This document shows positions 56,473 through 64,000 of a stretch of 64,000 nt of DNA, in pieces. Source of the DNA: Cyclobacteriaceae bacterium (GTDB lineage: Bacteria; Bacteroidota; Bacteroidia; Cytophagales; Cyclobacteriaceae); the NCBI GenBank assembly GCA_016786495.1, contig JAEUUJ010000051.1, positions 124,001 to 188,000 of the forward strand. Direction: 5' to 3'. Position 1 is the stretch's first letter. The number at the start of each line of letters is the position of its first letter. The position numbers and the translations under genes are program-made. Under the pieces are notes generated by a model that was not told where the DNA came from, ran no database searches, and saw nothing but the letters and a program-made list of their open reading frames with translations.

Positions 56473-56498
56473 GGGAGGCGCAAAAACTTGCGCCTCCC
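56473..56498. terminator. Terminator-like hairpin between convergent genes
   Basis: An 11-bp GC-rich stem, GGGAGGCGCAA (56473-56483) with TTGCGCCTCCC (56488-56498) around AAAC, between the ends of the M14 peptidase and tpx. There is no clear T-run on either side, so it may stabilise 3' ends rather than terminate by itself. Confidence 0.6.
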
Positions 56499-56509
56499 GG
56501 AAAACACTC

Positions 56510-57010
56510 TTACTTCAATGCTTTGATTGCTGAATCGTAATCAGGTTCGTCTCCGATTTGCGGAACAAGCTGGGTATGCACAACCTTTCCTGCTTTGTCG
56601 ATCACTACGATGGCGCGAGCAAACAATCCCGCGAAAGCAGAATCGATTAATTCCACACCATAATCTTTGGCGAGGCCCAGGTTTCTGAAATCGGAAGCCA
56701 GATACACATGCTTGATACCTTCCGTTGCACAAAAGCGTTTCATCGCGAACGGAAGATCCTTGGCAATGTTCAGCACCACGGTGTCCGGGAGTGATGCTGC
56801 CCGTTTGTTGAATTCCCGTACAGAGGATGCACAGGTGCTGGTATCCACACTAGGGAAAATATTGAGAACTACGTTTTTACCGGCATAATCCCGTAACCGG
56901 ATTTCTTTCATGTCGGTACCGGTTAAGGTGAATTCCGGTGCCACGGAGTTGACTGCCGGAAGGTTGCCGTTGGTGTTTGCGGGCTGTTCGCCCAATTTGG
57001 TTTGTGCCAT
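56510..57010 (-). CDS. tpx: Thiol peroxidase
   Basis: Atypical two-Cys peroxiredoxin reducing H2O2 and alkyl peroxides. 166 aa. Peroxidatic Cys60 in FPSVDTSTCASSVREFN and resolving Cys94 in KRFCATEGIKHV, the Tpx spacing. No signal peptide. Downstream of the YwqK/TonB gene on the same strand by 16 bp. Confidence 0.95.
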   Translation of the reverse strand: MAQTKLGEQPANTNGNLPAVNSVAPEFTLTGTDMKEIRLRDYAGKNVVLNIFPSVDTSTCASSVREFNKRAASLPDTVVLNIAKDLPFAMKRFCATEGIKHVYLASDFRNLGLAKDYGVELIDSAFAGLFARAIVVIDKAGKVVHTQLVPQIGDEPDYDSAIKALK

Positions 57011-57026
57011 AGAAATTTATTGTTTT

Positions 57027-58184
57027 TCAAAAATCAAGTTTAAAAGGGATAGGAAGAACAAATTGTGATTTGACAGGACGCCCGCCTTGCATTCCTGGTT
57101 TCCAGGTGGGAAAGGAGCTGACGATACGAATAGCTTCTTTGTCCAGATCGGCATTTATTCCTTTTACCACCTTGACGTTTGAGATTGAGCCATCTCGCTC
57201 TACGATAAATTGTACGTACACCCTGCCTTCAACACCCATGCGCCTTGCCGAAGGCGGGTATTTTAGATTCTTCATTATAAATTTCATCATCACAGAGAGG
57301 CCTCCGGGGAATTCCGCTTCCTGCTCCACAACTATAAAAATTTTATCGTCATCGCCGGTATCAACAGACAGAGAGTCAGGGGTTGCCTTAACGTTAAAGG
57401 CGTCAACATCCTTAGGAAGAAAGCTGAGAAACGGATAACTCTTTTGATCGGTGCCTAACTTATATACAAAACCTTCGGTAACCTCTAACTTGAAGGGTAA
57501 CATGAACTTATTGTTTATCGGCTCCGTAATCGCCTCCTGATTCCTTCCGTCCGATACAAAACCCTCTTTCAGCTTGTTGTTTTTGTACGTTTCCTGATAG
57601 AGAAGTTGTCCGGACGATAGCCTGCACGTCCAGATGCCCTCCTTCTTTCCTCCCAGAAACTTTCCATCAACCATATAGCGGTCCGTCACGCCATACCACT
57701 CGTATTCGAAATGCCAGTCACCCGTTCCGTTTGTCAGCAGTGCAGTTCCCATGGAATCATAAACTGAAACCGGAATAAAATCTTCGGGCAAGGGCTTATT
57801 ACGTTCCGGTTTTGGAAAGATCACCTCGCGCTCGAGTTGCCCGTTTTTAAAGAAGTACTTCCAGGTTCCTGTTCGAACACCCTCTGAAAAATTTCCTTTT
57901 CCCTGTACTTGTCCTGACCGATAATAGAACGTGAATTCTCCATCTTTGACACCTGCGTCCGTGTACTGTCCCTGCATAATCAATTTACCATCGATGGTGA
58001 AGTCTTGAACCTCGCCGAGAAAGAATGTCTTACCCATTCCGGTTCCGATTCGGCACGTTCGATAGTAGACCGCCTGATCCGGGGGTACGATCTCCCAAAC
58101 CGAATTGTAGTGTAAGGTTCTTACCTGCGCCTGCAGACTGATGTGGAGGGCGACTACTAAAAAGCCAAGGGTGAATGCTTTCAT
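57027..58184 (-). CDS. Exported YwqK-repeat protein with TonB C-terminal domain
   Basis: 385 aa, signal peptide LGFLVVALHISLQAQ. Residues about 50-230 contain MORN/YwqK-like repeats (DGEFTFYYRSGQVQGKGNFSEG, GTWKYFFKNGQLEREV, GIWTCRLSSGQLLYQETY). The last 95 residues are a TonB-like domain: EFPGGLSVMMKFIMKNLKYPPSARRMGVEGRVYVQFIVERDG. There is no N-terminal transmembrane Pro-rich linker, so it is not a classical energy transducer. This fusion is widespread in Bacteroidota, with unclear role. Confidence 0.85.
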   Translation of the reverse strand: MKAFTLGFLVVALHISLQAQVRTLHYNSVWEIVPPDQAVYYRTCRIGTGMGKTFFLGEVQDFTIDGKLIMQGQYTDAGVKDGEFTFYYRSGQVQGKGNFSEGVRTGTWKYFFKNGQLEREVIFPKPERNKPLPEDFIPVSVYDSMGTALLTNGTGDWHFEYEWYGVTDRYMVDGKFLGGKKEGIWTCRLSSGQLLYQETYKNNKLKEGFVSDGRNQEAITEPINNKFMLPFKLEVTEGFVYKLGTDQKSYPFLSFLPKDVDAFNVKATPDSLSVDTGDDDKIFIVVEQEAEFPGGLSVMMKFIMKNLKYPPSARRMGVEGRVYVQFIVERDGSISNVKVVKGINADLDKEAIRIVSSFPTWKPGMQGGRPVKSQFVLPIPFKLDF

Positions 58185-58246
58185 AGGACTACAAACCTAT
58201 TGAAAATTGCCTTAGAACAGTAGCTTTACAATTACTTTAACACGTT

Positions 58247-58786
58247 ATGTTCGGCCCGTTAAAAGCACTTTTTAAAAACAACGAACCTGCTGCAAAAGTT
58301 ATCGACAAGGTGTGGATGTCAGCGGAAGCGAAGTTTCAAGCCTGTGTCGCCATGGCACATGCGAATCCTGCCTGTGTTTTTATTGGCTGGTTCCCGGAAA
58401 CAGTTGAACGGCTCCGGCAATCACTGCCCGAAGAACGGCTTGTACTGGCCGAACGTGCGGCATCCCATACGTTTGAAGGCCGAATGATTGTTTTTGCCGA
58501 ACATCATCCGCTGGGAAGAAAGGAAGTTGCGCTTTACAAGGCATTAAACCTGAAAGAAGCCCCTGTTCTCTCCTCACTCGATGAACCCTTGTTTATGCAG
58601 TTTGGTGGCGAGCGCACGATCGACCTGATGAAAAAGCTAGGCATGAAGGAAGATGAAGTTGTGGGCTCCAACCTGATCACCAAAGCACTTCGTAACGCGC
58701 AGCGAAAAATAGAAGAACAGGTTACCGTTGAGCGTGACGCGCATTCGCAGCAGGAATGGTTTAACCTGAACCTGCCTTCGAAGTAA
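58247..58786 (+). CDS. Small SecA-NBD2-like protein
   Basis: 179 aa, no signal peptide. Read against SecA, three segments line up in order: CVFIGWFPETVERL with the start of NBD2 (VLVGTISIEKSEL in E. coli); GRMIVFAEHHPLGR with TIATNMAGRGTD; and VLSSLDEPLFMQFGGERTIDLMKKLGMKEDEVVGS, then NLITKALRNAQRKIEEQ, with the C-terminal part of the SecA motor. The residues between, which hold the arginine finger and helicase motif VI, are missing, as is NBD1. It is therefore probably a non-ATPase, SecA-derived protein of unknown role. The stop abuts the convergent permease gene with no gap. Confidence 0.65.
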   Translation: MFGPLKALFKNNEPAAKVIDKVWMSAEAKFQACVAMAHANPACVFIGWFPETVERLRQSLPEERLVLAERAASHTFEGRMIVFAEHHPLGRKEVALYKALNLKEAPVLSSLDEPLFMQFGGERTIDLMKKLGMKEDEVVGSNLITKALRNAQRKIEEQVTVERDAHSQQEWFNLNLPSK

Positions 58787-61261
58787 TTACTCGTCCCGCA
58801 ACACGTTTACCGGATTGGTGTTCGCGGCCTTAATCACGTGATAGCTGGTTACGACAATGGCAATCAGCAGAATGGCCCCACCCGCTACGGCAAATGCCAG
58901 AGGCGAAATTTGTGTATGGTAACTGAAATTATTCAGCCAGTAACTCAGCAGCCATACCGATACGGGGATACTTAATCCAATCGCAATCAAAATTAAGTAT
59001 ACATATTCGCGAACCATAAGCCCCCAGATGCCGGCTACGGATGCGCCAACTACTTTGCGGATGCCAATTTCCTTTAAGCGCTGTTCCAGCGTGAAGATGA
59101 TCATCCCCAATAAACCCAGACTGGCAATCAGTATGGCCATTGCGGCAAACACGGTCAGTCCATGACTGAATTTTTCTTCTGATTGAAATGCGCGGTTGAA
59201 TGCCTCGTCAACAAAACTATATTGGAAAGGCTGGTCTCCGGCAAACCTTGTCCAGCTTTTGTTTACATCTGCGATCAGCGCTTTCAATTCTTCGGTATCG
59301 CCCGGCTTTACACGCAGCACCATAAAGTGACTTTGTCCGGAGTACATCGAACTTTCCTTATGAAAAATGGCCATTGGTTGAATCGGTGTCTGGATGGTCC
59401 AGTAATGGAAGTCGCGTACAATTCCTACAACCTCGTATGAACCTCCGCCCGGATATTCAATCTTTTTGCCCAGCACGTTTTCGTCAACATTCCAGCCGAA
59501 AGAACGCACAGCAGTTTCATTCAGAATCACCCGCTCTTTGTCGCCCGGAATTTCCTCCGAGAAGTTTCTTCCGACTTTAATATCGAGCTGAAGTGTTTTT
59601 ACGTACTCGTCATCTGCTTTGCAGAAATTCACCGGCATCAGCACATCAGAACCTTCTCTTCTGAAAGAATCGCCATCGTACAGGTTTGGCGGAACCGAGC
59701 TGCTCCACGAAGCTTCCTCCACACCGGGAATGTTTTTCAATTCGTTCCGTAATGCCTTGGTATCGTTGACCCATTCAAGCCGGTCAACAACCATTAAGTT
59801 TGAACGATTGAAGCCGATGTCTTTTTGCGCGAGGAAATGCATCTGCTGAAACACAACGATGGTTCCCGCCAACAGAGACATCGAGATAAAGAACTGGAAA
59901 GTCACCAGCCCGTTACGAAGCAGTTTCCCCCGGCGGCCCGTGCGCAACTTTCCTTTGATTGCGTCTACGGCCGAATGGCGGCTCAAGAAAATTGCCGGAT
60001 AACTTCCGGAGAGTATACTCATCAGCAAAATGAGACCCAGAATAACGAGCGCAATTTCTGCGGTACCGTTCACGCCCAGGCGCAGGTTGGTCCCGGCCAG
60101 GGTATTGTAATATGGAAGCACTAACTGTGTTATGCCCAACCCGATCACCGCTGCGATGCAACAGAAAATAAATGCTTCCGAAAAGAAATGCAGGGCGAGC
60201 TGGTTTTGATTCGAACCCATAATTTTCCGGAGGCTTGATTCCTTAATCCTGCGGAGATACTGGGCAGTGGAAAGATTCATGAAGTTAATGCACGACAACA
60301 GCACGATGAATACCATTACACCCGTGAGTACGTAAACAATTGTCAGGTTGCCCGTGTCGTTCAGGCGATTGTAAATGTTGGAGGAATGAAGCCGGATGTC
60401 GGTAAACGGCTGAACAAACAGCTCCCACTTTTTTCCACTCTTCAAATAATCGTCAAACGATTGGCCGGTGGCGCGCTCAAGCCAGGGTCCTGCGTATTTG
60501 CGCGGTAACAGATCAAGTTTGGCCTGAAGCACTTCAGGTGTAGAATGTTCATCCAGCAATACAAAAGTTTCGAAGGTTGTCCAGAACCATTGTTCGTTTG
60601 ATTTGGCTACCCGCGGGTTCGTGTTGATCGACATTAACATCTCGAACTGGATGTACGAATTTTCCGGAAGGTCTTTCGCGATGCCGGTGACTTCGCAGGC
60701 GAACTCTATTTTTCCGGAAGGGATGATGGTGGCGAACTGAAGAAGTTTTCCCAGAGCATCGGTTGTTCCGAAATATTTGAGCGCAGTTTTTTCTGTGAGG
60801 ATAACCGAAGCCGGCTTCTTCAACGCGGTCGCTTCATTGCCTTTGATCAGCGGAAAGGTGAACACCTGAAAGAAATTGGAGTCGGCCGCCAGAATGTTTT
60901 TTTGTTCGAACGTTTTGATATCGGTTTTGCTGGCCGCATTGGTAATCAGGTAATCTCCGGCCGGATGAACGCGCACAACTTGTTTCGCTTCGGGAACATC
61001 GGCCAGAATCGCGTAGGCCACTCCCGGACCGAGTGATGCAAATTGGTTAGGATCATTATCACCCCAGATAAATGTTTGATTGATGCGATAAATGTTAGGG
61101 GCTTTTTCATGAAACTGATCGAAGCTGAGTTCACGCTGTACATATAAGAAGATGAGCAGTGTGCTGATCATCCCGGCCGAAAGACCCAGCAGGTTAATGA
61201 CAGAAAACAGTTTCTGGCGTCTGAGATTGCGAACGAAAAGCAAGAGCGAGTACCTGAGCAT
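58787..61261 (-). CDS. MacB/FtsX-type ABC transporter permease
   Basis: 824 aa. Two repeats of transmembrane helix, MacB periplasmic domain and three-helix FtsX domain: first helix at about 20-45 (FSVINLLGLSAGMISTLLIF), first FtsX block about 285-425, second helix about 445-465, final FtsX block about 700-820 ending NPVNVLRDE. The ATPase partner is not in the window. Such duplicated permeases are numerous in Bacteroidota and export peptides, lipoproteins or drugs. A second gene of the type starts at 62640. Confidence 0.9.
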   Translation of the reverse strand: MLRYSLLLFVRNLRRQKLFSVINLLGLSAGMISTLLIFLYVQRELSFDQFHEKAPNIYRINQTFIWGDNDPNQFASLGPGVAYAILADVPEAKQVVRVHPAGDYLITNAASKTDIKTFEQKNILAADSNFFQVFTFPLIKGNEATALKKPASVILTEKTALKYFGTTDALGKLLQFATIIPSGKIEFACEVTGIAKDLPENSYIQFEMLMSINTNPRVAKSNEQWFWTTFETFVLLDEHSTPEVLQAKLDLLPRKYAGPWLERATGQSFDDYLKSGKKWELFVQPFTDIRLHSSNIYNRLNDTGNLTIVYVLTGVMVFIVLLSCINFMNLSTAQYLRRIKESSLRKIMGSNQNQLALHFFSEAFIFCCIAAVIGLGITQLVLPYYNTLAGTNLRLGVNGTAEIALVILGLILLMSILSGSYPAIFLSRHSAVDAIKGKLRTGRRGKLLRNGLVTFQFFISMSLLAGTIVVFQQMHFLAQKDIGFNRSNLMVVDRLEWVNDTKALRNELKNIPGVEEASWSSSVPPNLYDGDSFRREGSDVLMPVNFCKADDEYVKTLQLDIKVGRNFSEEIPGDKERVILNETAVRSFGWNVDENVLGKKIEYPGGGSYEVVGIVRDFHYWTIQTPIQPMAIFHKESSMYSGQSHFMVLRVKPGDTEELKALIADVNKSWTRFAGDQPFQYSFVDEAFNRAFQSEEKFSHGLTVFAAMAILIASLGLLGMIIFTLEQRLKEIGIRKVVGASVAGIWGLMVREYVYLILIAIGLSIPVSVWLLSYWLNNFSYHTQISPLAFAVAGGAILLIAIVVTSYHVIKAANTNPVNVLRDE

Positions 61262-61379
61262 GGGTTCGGTTTTTTCTGTTGTATTGCCAAAGGCATACCA
61301 ACACCAATCTACCCCAATTTAGGGCAATTTGGGCGGTTCTTATGTCCGGTGACGATGCAGGGTGTCCGGTAATGGGAAA

Positions 61380-62546
61380 TTAATGATAGGTAAATTCCCC
61401 GTGCTCGCTTTTCAGTGTAACCTGTTTTTTGGCAGCAGCTTCTACCCGCCCGATTATTCTGGCTTCCACGTTAAAAGCGGAAGCGATGTCGATTATTTGT
61501 TGTGCGTGTTCGTTGGGCAGGTAGACTTCCATCCTGTGCCCCATGTTGAACACTTTGTACATTTCTTTCCAGTCGGTTCCGCTGGATTCGTGGATGAGTT
61601 TAAATAAGGGCGGTGTATCGAACAGGTTGTTCTTAATAATATGAAGGTCGTCTATAAAGTGCAGCACTTTGGTTTGTGCACCCCCGCTGCAATGCACCAA
61701 CCCATGAATTTGGCTTCGGAGGTTACTGAATACTTCCATCAGCACCGGGGCGTACGTTCGCGTTGGTGATAGCACCAACTGACCAACATTTACATCAACA
61801 CCGGGAACGGTGTCGGTGAGTTTGTATTTGCCACTGTACACCAGGTTGGCCGGAACATGGTTATCGAACGACTCCGGATATTTTGAGGCGTATTCATTTG
61901 CGAATACATCGTGGCGGGCTGAGGTCAGGCCGTTGCTGCCCATTCCTCCGTTATAAAAATCTTCGTATGATGCTTTTCCGTACGAAGCTAATCCTACAAT
62001 AACATCACCCGCCTGAATACGGGCGTTGTCGATTACATCAGCACGCTTCATGCGGGCGGTAACGGTGCTGTCGACAATAATCGTGCGCACGAGGTCACCC
62101 ACATCGGCTGTTTCACCGCCCGTGCTGACAATATTAAGTCCATGCTTGCGCAACATGGCCAAAACTTCTTCCGTGCCATTAATGATGGCCGATATAACCT
62201 CCCCCGGGATAAGATTCTTATTTCTTCCGATGGTTGACGATAACAGGATGTTGTCGGTAGCGCCTACGCAAAGCAAATCATCAATGTTCATGATGATCGC
62301 ATCTTGTGCAATGCCTTTCCAAACGGAGAGGTCTCCCGTTTCCTTCCAGTACAGGTACGCGAGCGAAGATTTCGTGCCGGCACCGTCTGCATGCATGACA
62401 GTGCAATAAGACGGGTCGTTTCCGAGGTAGTCTTCTACAATTTTGCAGAAAGCCTTCGGATACAAACCCTTGTCAAGTGTGCGAATCGCCTGATGGACGT
62501 CTTCTTTGCTGGCGGAGACCCCGCGTTGGGTATAACGGTCTGACAT
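61380..62546 (-). CDS. purM: Phosphoribosylformylglycinamidine cyclo-ligase (AIR synthase)
   Basis: Fifth step of purine synthesis, closing the imidazole ring with ATP. 388 aa. YTQRGVSASKEDVHQAI at the N-terminus, MHADGAGTKSSLAYLYWKETGD, DDLLCVGATDNILLSSTIGRN, GGETADVGDLV and later MGHRMEVYLP are PurM motifs. It is a little longer than E. coli PurM (345 aa) through insertions at the N-terminal domain, usual in Bacteroidota. Single gene divergent from the permease at 62640. Confidence 0.96.
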   Translation of the reverse strand: MSDRYTQRGVSASKEDVHQAIRTLDKGLYPKAFCKIVEDYLGNDPSYCTVMHADGAGTKSSLAYLYWKETGDLSVWKGIAQDAIIMNIDDLLCVGATDNILLSSTIGRNKNLIPGEVISAIINGTEEVLAMLRKHGLNIVSTGGETADVGDLVRTIIVDSTVTARMKRADVIDNARIQAGDVIVGLASYGKASYEDFYNGGMGSNGLTSARHDVFANEYASKYPESFDNHVPANLVYSGKYKLTDTVPGVDVNVGQLVLSPTRTYAPVLMEVFSNLRSQIHGLVHCSGGAQTKVLHFIDDLHIIKNNLFDTPPLFKLIHESSGTDWKEMYKVFNMGHRMEVYLPNEHAQQIIDIASAFNVEARIIGRVEAAAKKQVTLKSEHGEFTYH

Positions 62547-62639
62547 AGGAACTGCAAAGGTGGAAAAAATTTACGTTTTGGCCGTTTTCTGAAGCAACGT
62601 TTGACCCTTTTTATCATCTTTAAGAGGTAAAGCCGCATT

Positions 62640-64000
62640 ATGTTCAAAAACTACCTGTTAATTGCCACGCGCACCCTTTCCAAGAATCTGGGGTATACTT
62701 CGATCAACGTGTTTGGCCTGGCCATTGGCCTTGCCTGCTGCCTGCTCGTAACACTATACATTCGATTTGAAACAAGCTTTGAAAACTTTCATGAAAACAA
62801 GGCTTCGCTTTACCGGTACGTGTCGCGGTATGAACGGGATGGGCAAATGCGCATGCAAACCAACCTGCCTCCGGGCATGGCGCCCCTTTTGGCAAACCAC
62901 TTTCCGGAAGTGGAACACTATACCCGCTTTGGTGAGGTTGATGAGCGGCCGCTAATGGTATTTGAAAAGCAACCGCTCGATGCCAAACGTTTCGTGATGG
63001 CCGATGCCGGTTTTTTTCAGATGTTCACGTTCCCGATCGTGCAGGGCGATGCCAAAACAGTTCTCACCCGACCCTTCACCATCGCCATCGCTCAGTCGGT
63101 GGCCGATAAATATTTCCCGGGTGGCGATGCACTGGGTAAGACGATCCGCTTCGACAACGAATTTGATTTTGAAGTGAGCGGGGTATTCGAAGATGTTCCG
63201 GCTAATTCACATTTACAGTTTACATACGTGTCTTCGTTTATTACCATGGGGAAGGTGCTGGAGAAACGTTACAACTGGCCAGCCGAACGCCTTCTTGAAA
63301 ATCTTGATGCGTGGAACTACTCGGCCTATTTCTACATTCCCAATGCAGCTGATCCGGATGAACTTGCAAAACGCATGGATCAAAAGTTTACCGAGGCGCG
63401 CGGAGATAAATACAATGCAAACGTCACGGGCGACTGGCTTCAACCACTGGAAGAAATTCATTTTACAAAGGGCATCCGCAATGATGTGGCGAGCGGAGAC
63501 AAGAGTACTATCTATATCTTCTCGGCTGTAGCCCTGCTGATCCTGATCATCGCCTGCTTCAACTTTATGAATCTTTCAACGGCCCGCGCCATGAAGCGTG
63601 CGAAAGAGGTGGGCTTGCGAAAAGTGATGGGTGCGTTCCGCCATCAACTGGTGCGCCAGTTTTTAGGTGAGACGCTGATCATGGTTTCCATCGCACTTGT
63701 GCTCGGCATCGTATTGCTCGAATTGATGGTGCCGATGTTTAATTCGTTGGTTGGTCAACAGTTGAAGGTTGAGTACTTTACCCGCAACAGTTTCATCTGG
63801 ATCTTTATTTTGGCAGGTCTCGTAACCGGAGTGTTAGCGGGAAGCTACCCGGCATTCTATTTAAGTTCGTTTAATCCTGCCCGCGTGCTGAAAGGCGAAA
63901 CCGGCCGATCTGGAAATGCCGCACTGCGTAAAGTATTAACCGTGATGCAATTCGGAGTGGCTATTTTCCTGCTGATCGGCACGTTTGCCGTATTCAAACA
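62640..64000 (+). CDS. MacB/FtsX-type ABC transporter permease, 3' end cut by window
   Basis: 453 residues visible, continuing beyond the window. ATG 62640. N-terminal TM helix (LGYTSINVFGLAIGLACCLLVTLYI), MacB periplasmic domain with FPIVQGDAKTVL and ANSHLQFTYV, then the FtsX block YIFSAVALLILIIACFNFMNLSTARAMKRAKEVGLRKVMGA and AGSYPAFYLSSFNPA. Same architecture as the permease at 58787-61261 but only moderately similar; likely an 800-residue protein. Confidence 0.9.
   Translation, partial: MFKNYLLIATRTLSKNLGYTSINVFGLAIGLACCLLVTLYIRFETSFENFHENKASLYRYVSRYERDGQMRMQTNLPPGMAPLLANHFPEVEHYTRFGEVDERPLMVFEKQPLDAKRFVMADAGFFQMFTFPIVQGDAKTVLTRPFTIAIAQSVADKYFPGGDALGKTIRFDNEFDFEVSGVFEDVPANSHLQFTYVSSFITMGKVLEKRYNWPAERLLENLDAWNYSAYFYIPNAADPDELAKRMDQKFTEARGDKYNANVTGDWLQPLEEIHFTKGIRNDVASGDKSTIYIFSAVALLILIIACFNFMNLSTARAMKRAKEVGLRKVMGAFRHQLVRQFLGETLIMVSIALVLGIVLLELMVPMFNSLVGQQLKVEYFTRNSFIWIFILAGLVTGVLAGSYPAFYLSSFNPARVLKGETGRSGNAALRKVLTVMQFGVAIFLLIGTFAVFK

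Overview
The window is ordinary, gene-dense chromosome of a member of the Bacteroidota, most likely a Cytophagales-type aerobe. Four things in the sequence point there. (1) Upstream regions carry the Bacteroidota promoter form TTG-N17-23-TAnnTTTG; good examples precede pdxJ, rpsU, rimP and the porG-like pair. (2) Most starts lack a clear Shine-Dalgarno sequence, and TTG or GTG starts are common. (3) Type IX secretion is visible: tandem PorG-like (DUF6089-type) outer membrane proteins next to uppS, and a surface protein with a Por-type C-terminal sorting domain. (4) Many genes are typical of the phylum: DUF3857 transglutaminases, MacB/FtsX permeases, a short RsmI-like methylase and a YwqK/TonB fusion. 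I see no tRNA, rRNA, insertion sequence, prophage or CRISPR array, and no gene-free stretch longer than 300 bases.

Layout. 1-5.7 kb (minus): yqeY, cvpA, an alpha/beta hydrolase, a CBS protein, nadK, two porG-like genes and uppS (cut by the window edge), divergent from pdxJ. 5.7-11 kb (plus): pdxJ, two TPM-domain genes, a small membrane protein, glyA, tatC, rpiB. 11-17.9 kb: a polytopic membrane protein (minus), rbfA, a LolC/E-type permease and an SNF2 helicase (plus), then an LpxL-type acyltransferase (minus). 18-22 kb: two DUF3857 transglutaminase-like genes of identical length, one apparently dead. 22-31.6 kb: radA, a lipoprotein and beta-barrel pair, a T9SS cargo protein, a PLP deaminase-like enzyme, a radical SAM protein, lysA, a second hydrolase and the RsmI-like methylase. 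31.6-36.8 kb: metK, a DUF4097-like protein, hpf, xerC-type recombinase, rpsU, acyl-CoA dehydrogenase. 36.9-41 kb: ugd-rfbB-rfbA, joined by ATGA overlaps, and an M28 peptidase. 41.1-47.5 kb: rimP-nusA-infB behind a strong promoter and a leader hairpin, then lemA and prfA. 47.6-57 kb: lipoproteins, a nitroreductase, an amidohydrolase, a TPR protein, a lipid kinase, a DinB-like protein, an M14 peptidase and tpx. 57-64 kb: a YwqK/TonB protein, a small SecA-NBD2-like protein, two large FtsX/MacB permeases (one cut by the edge) and purM.

Most genes are core metabolism, translation and envelope functions. The unusual items are a small protein that reads like a shrunken SecA second nucleotide-binding domain, a small membrane protein carrying a cytochrome-oxidase subunit I motif without the heme ligands, a transglutaminase paralogue with Cys and His replaced, and a terminator-shaped hairpin in the rimP-nusA-infB leader. 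I found no clearly new multi-gene system. Functions come from reading motifs by eye; no database search was run.
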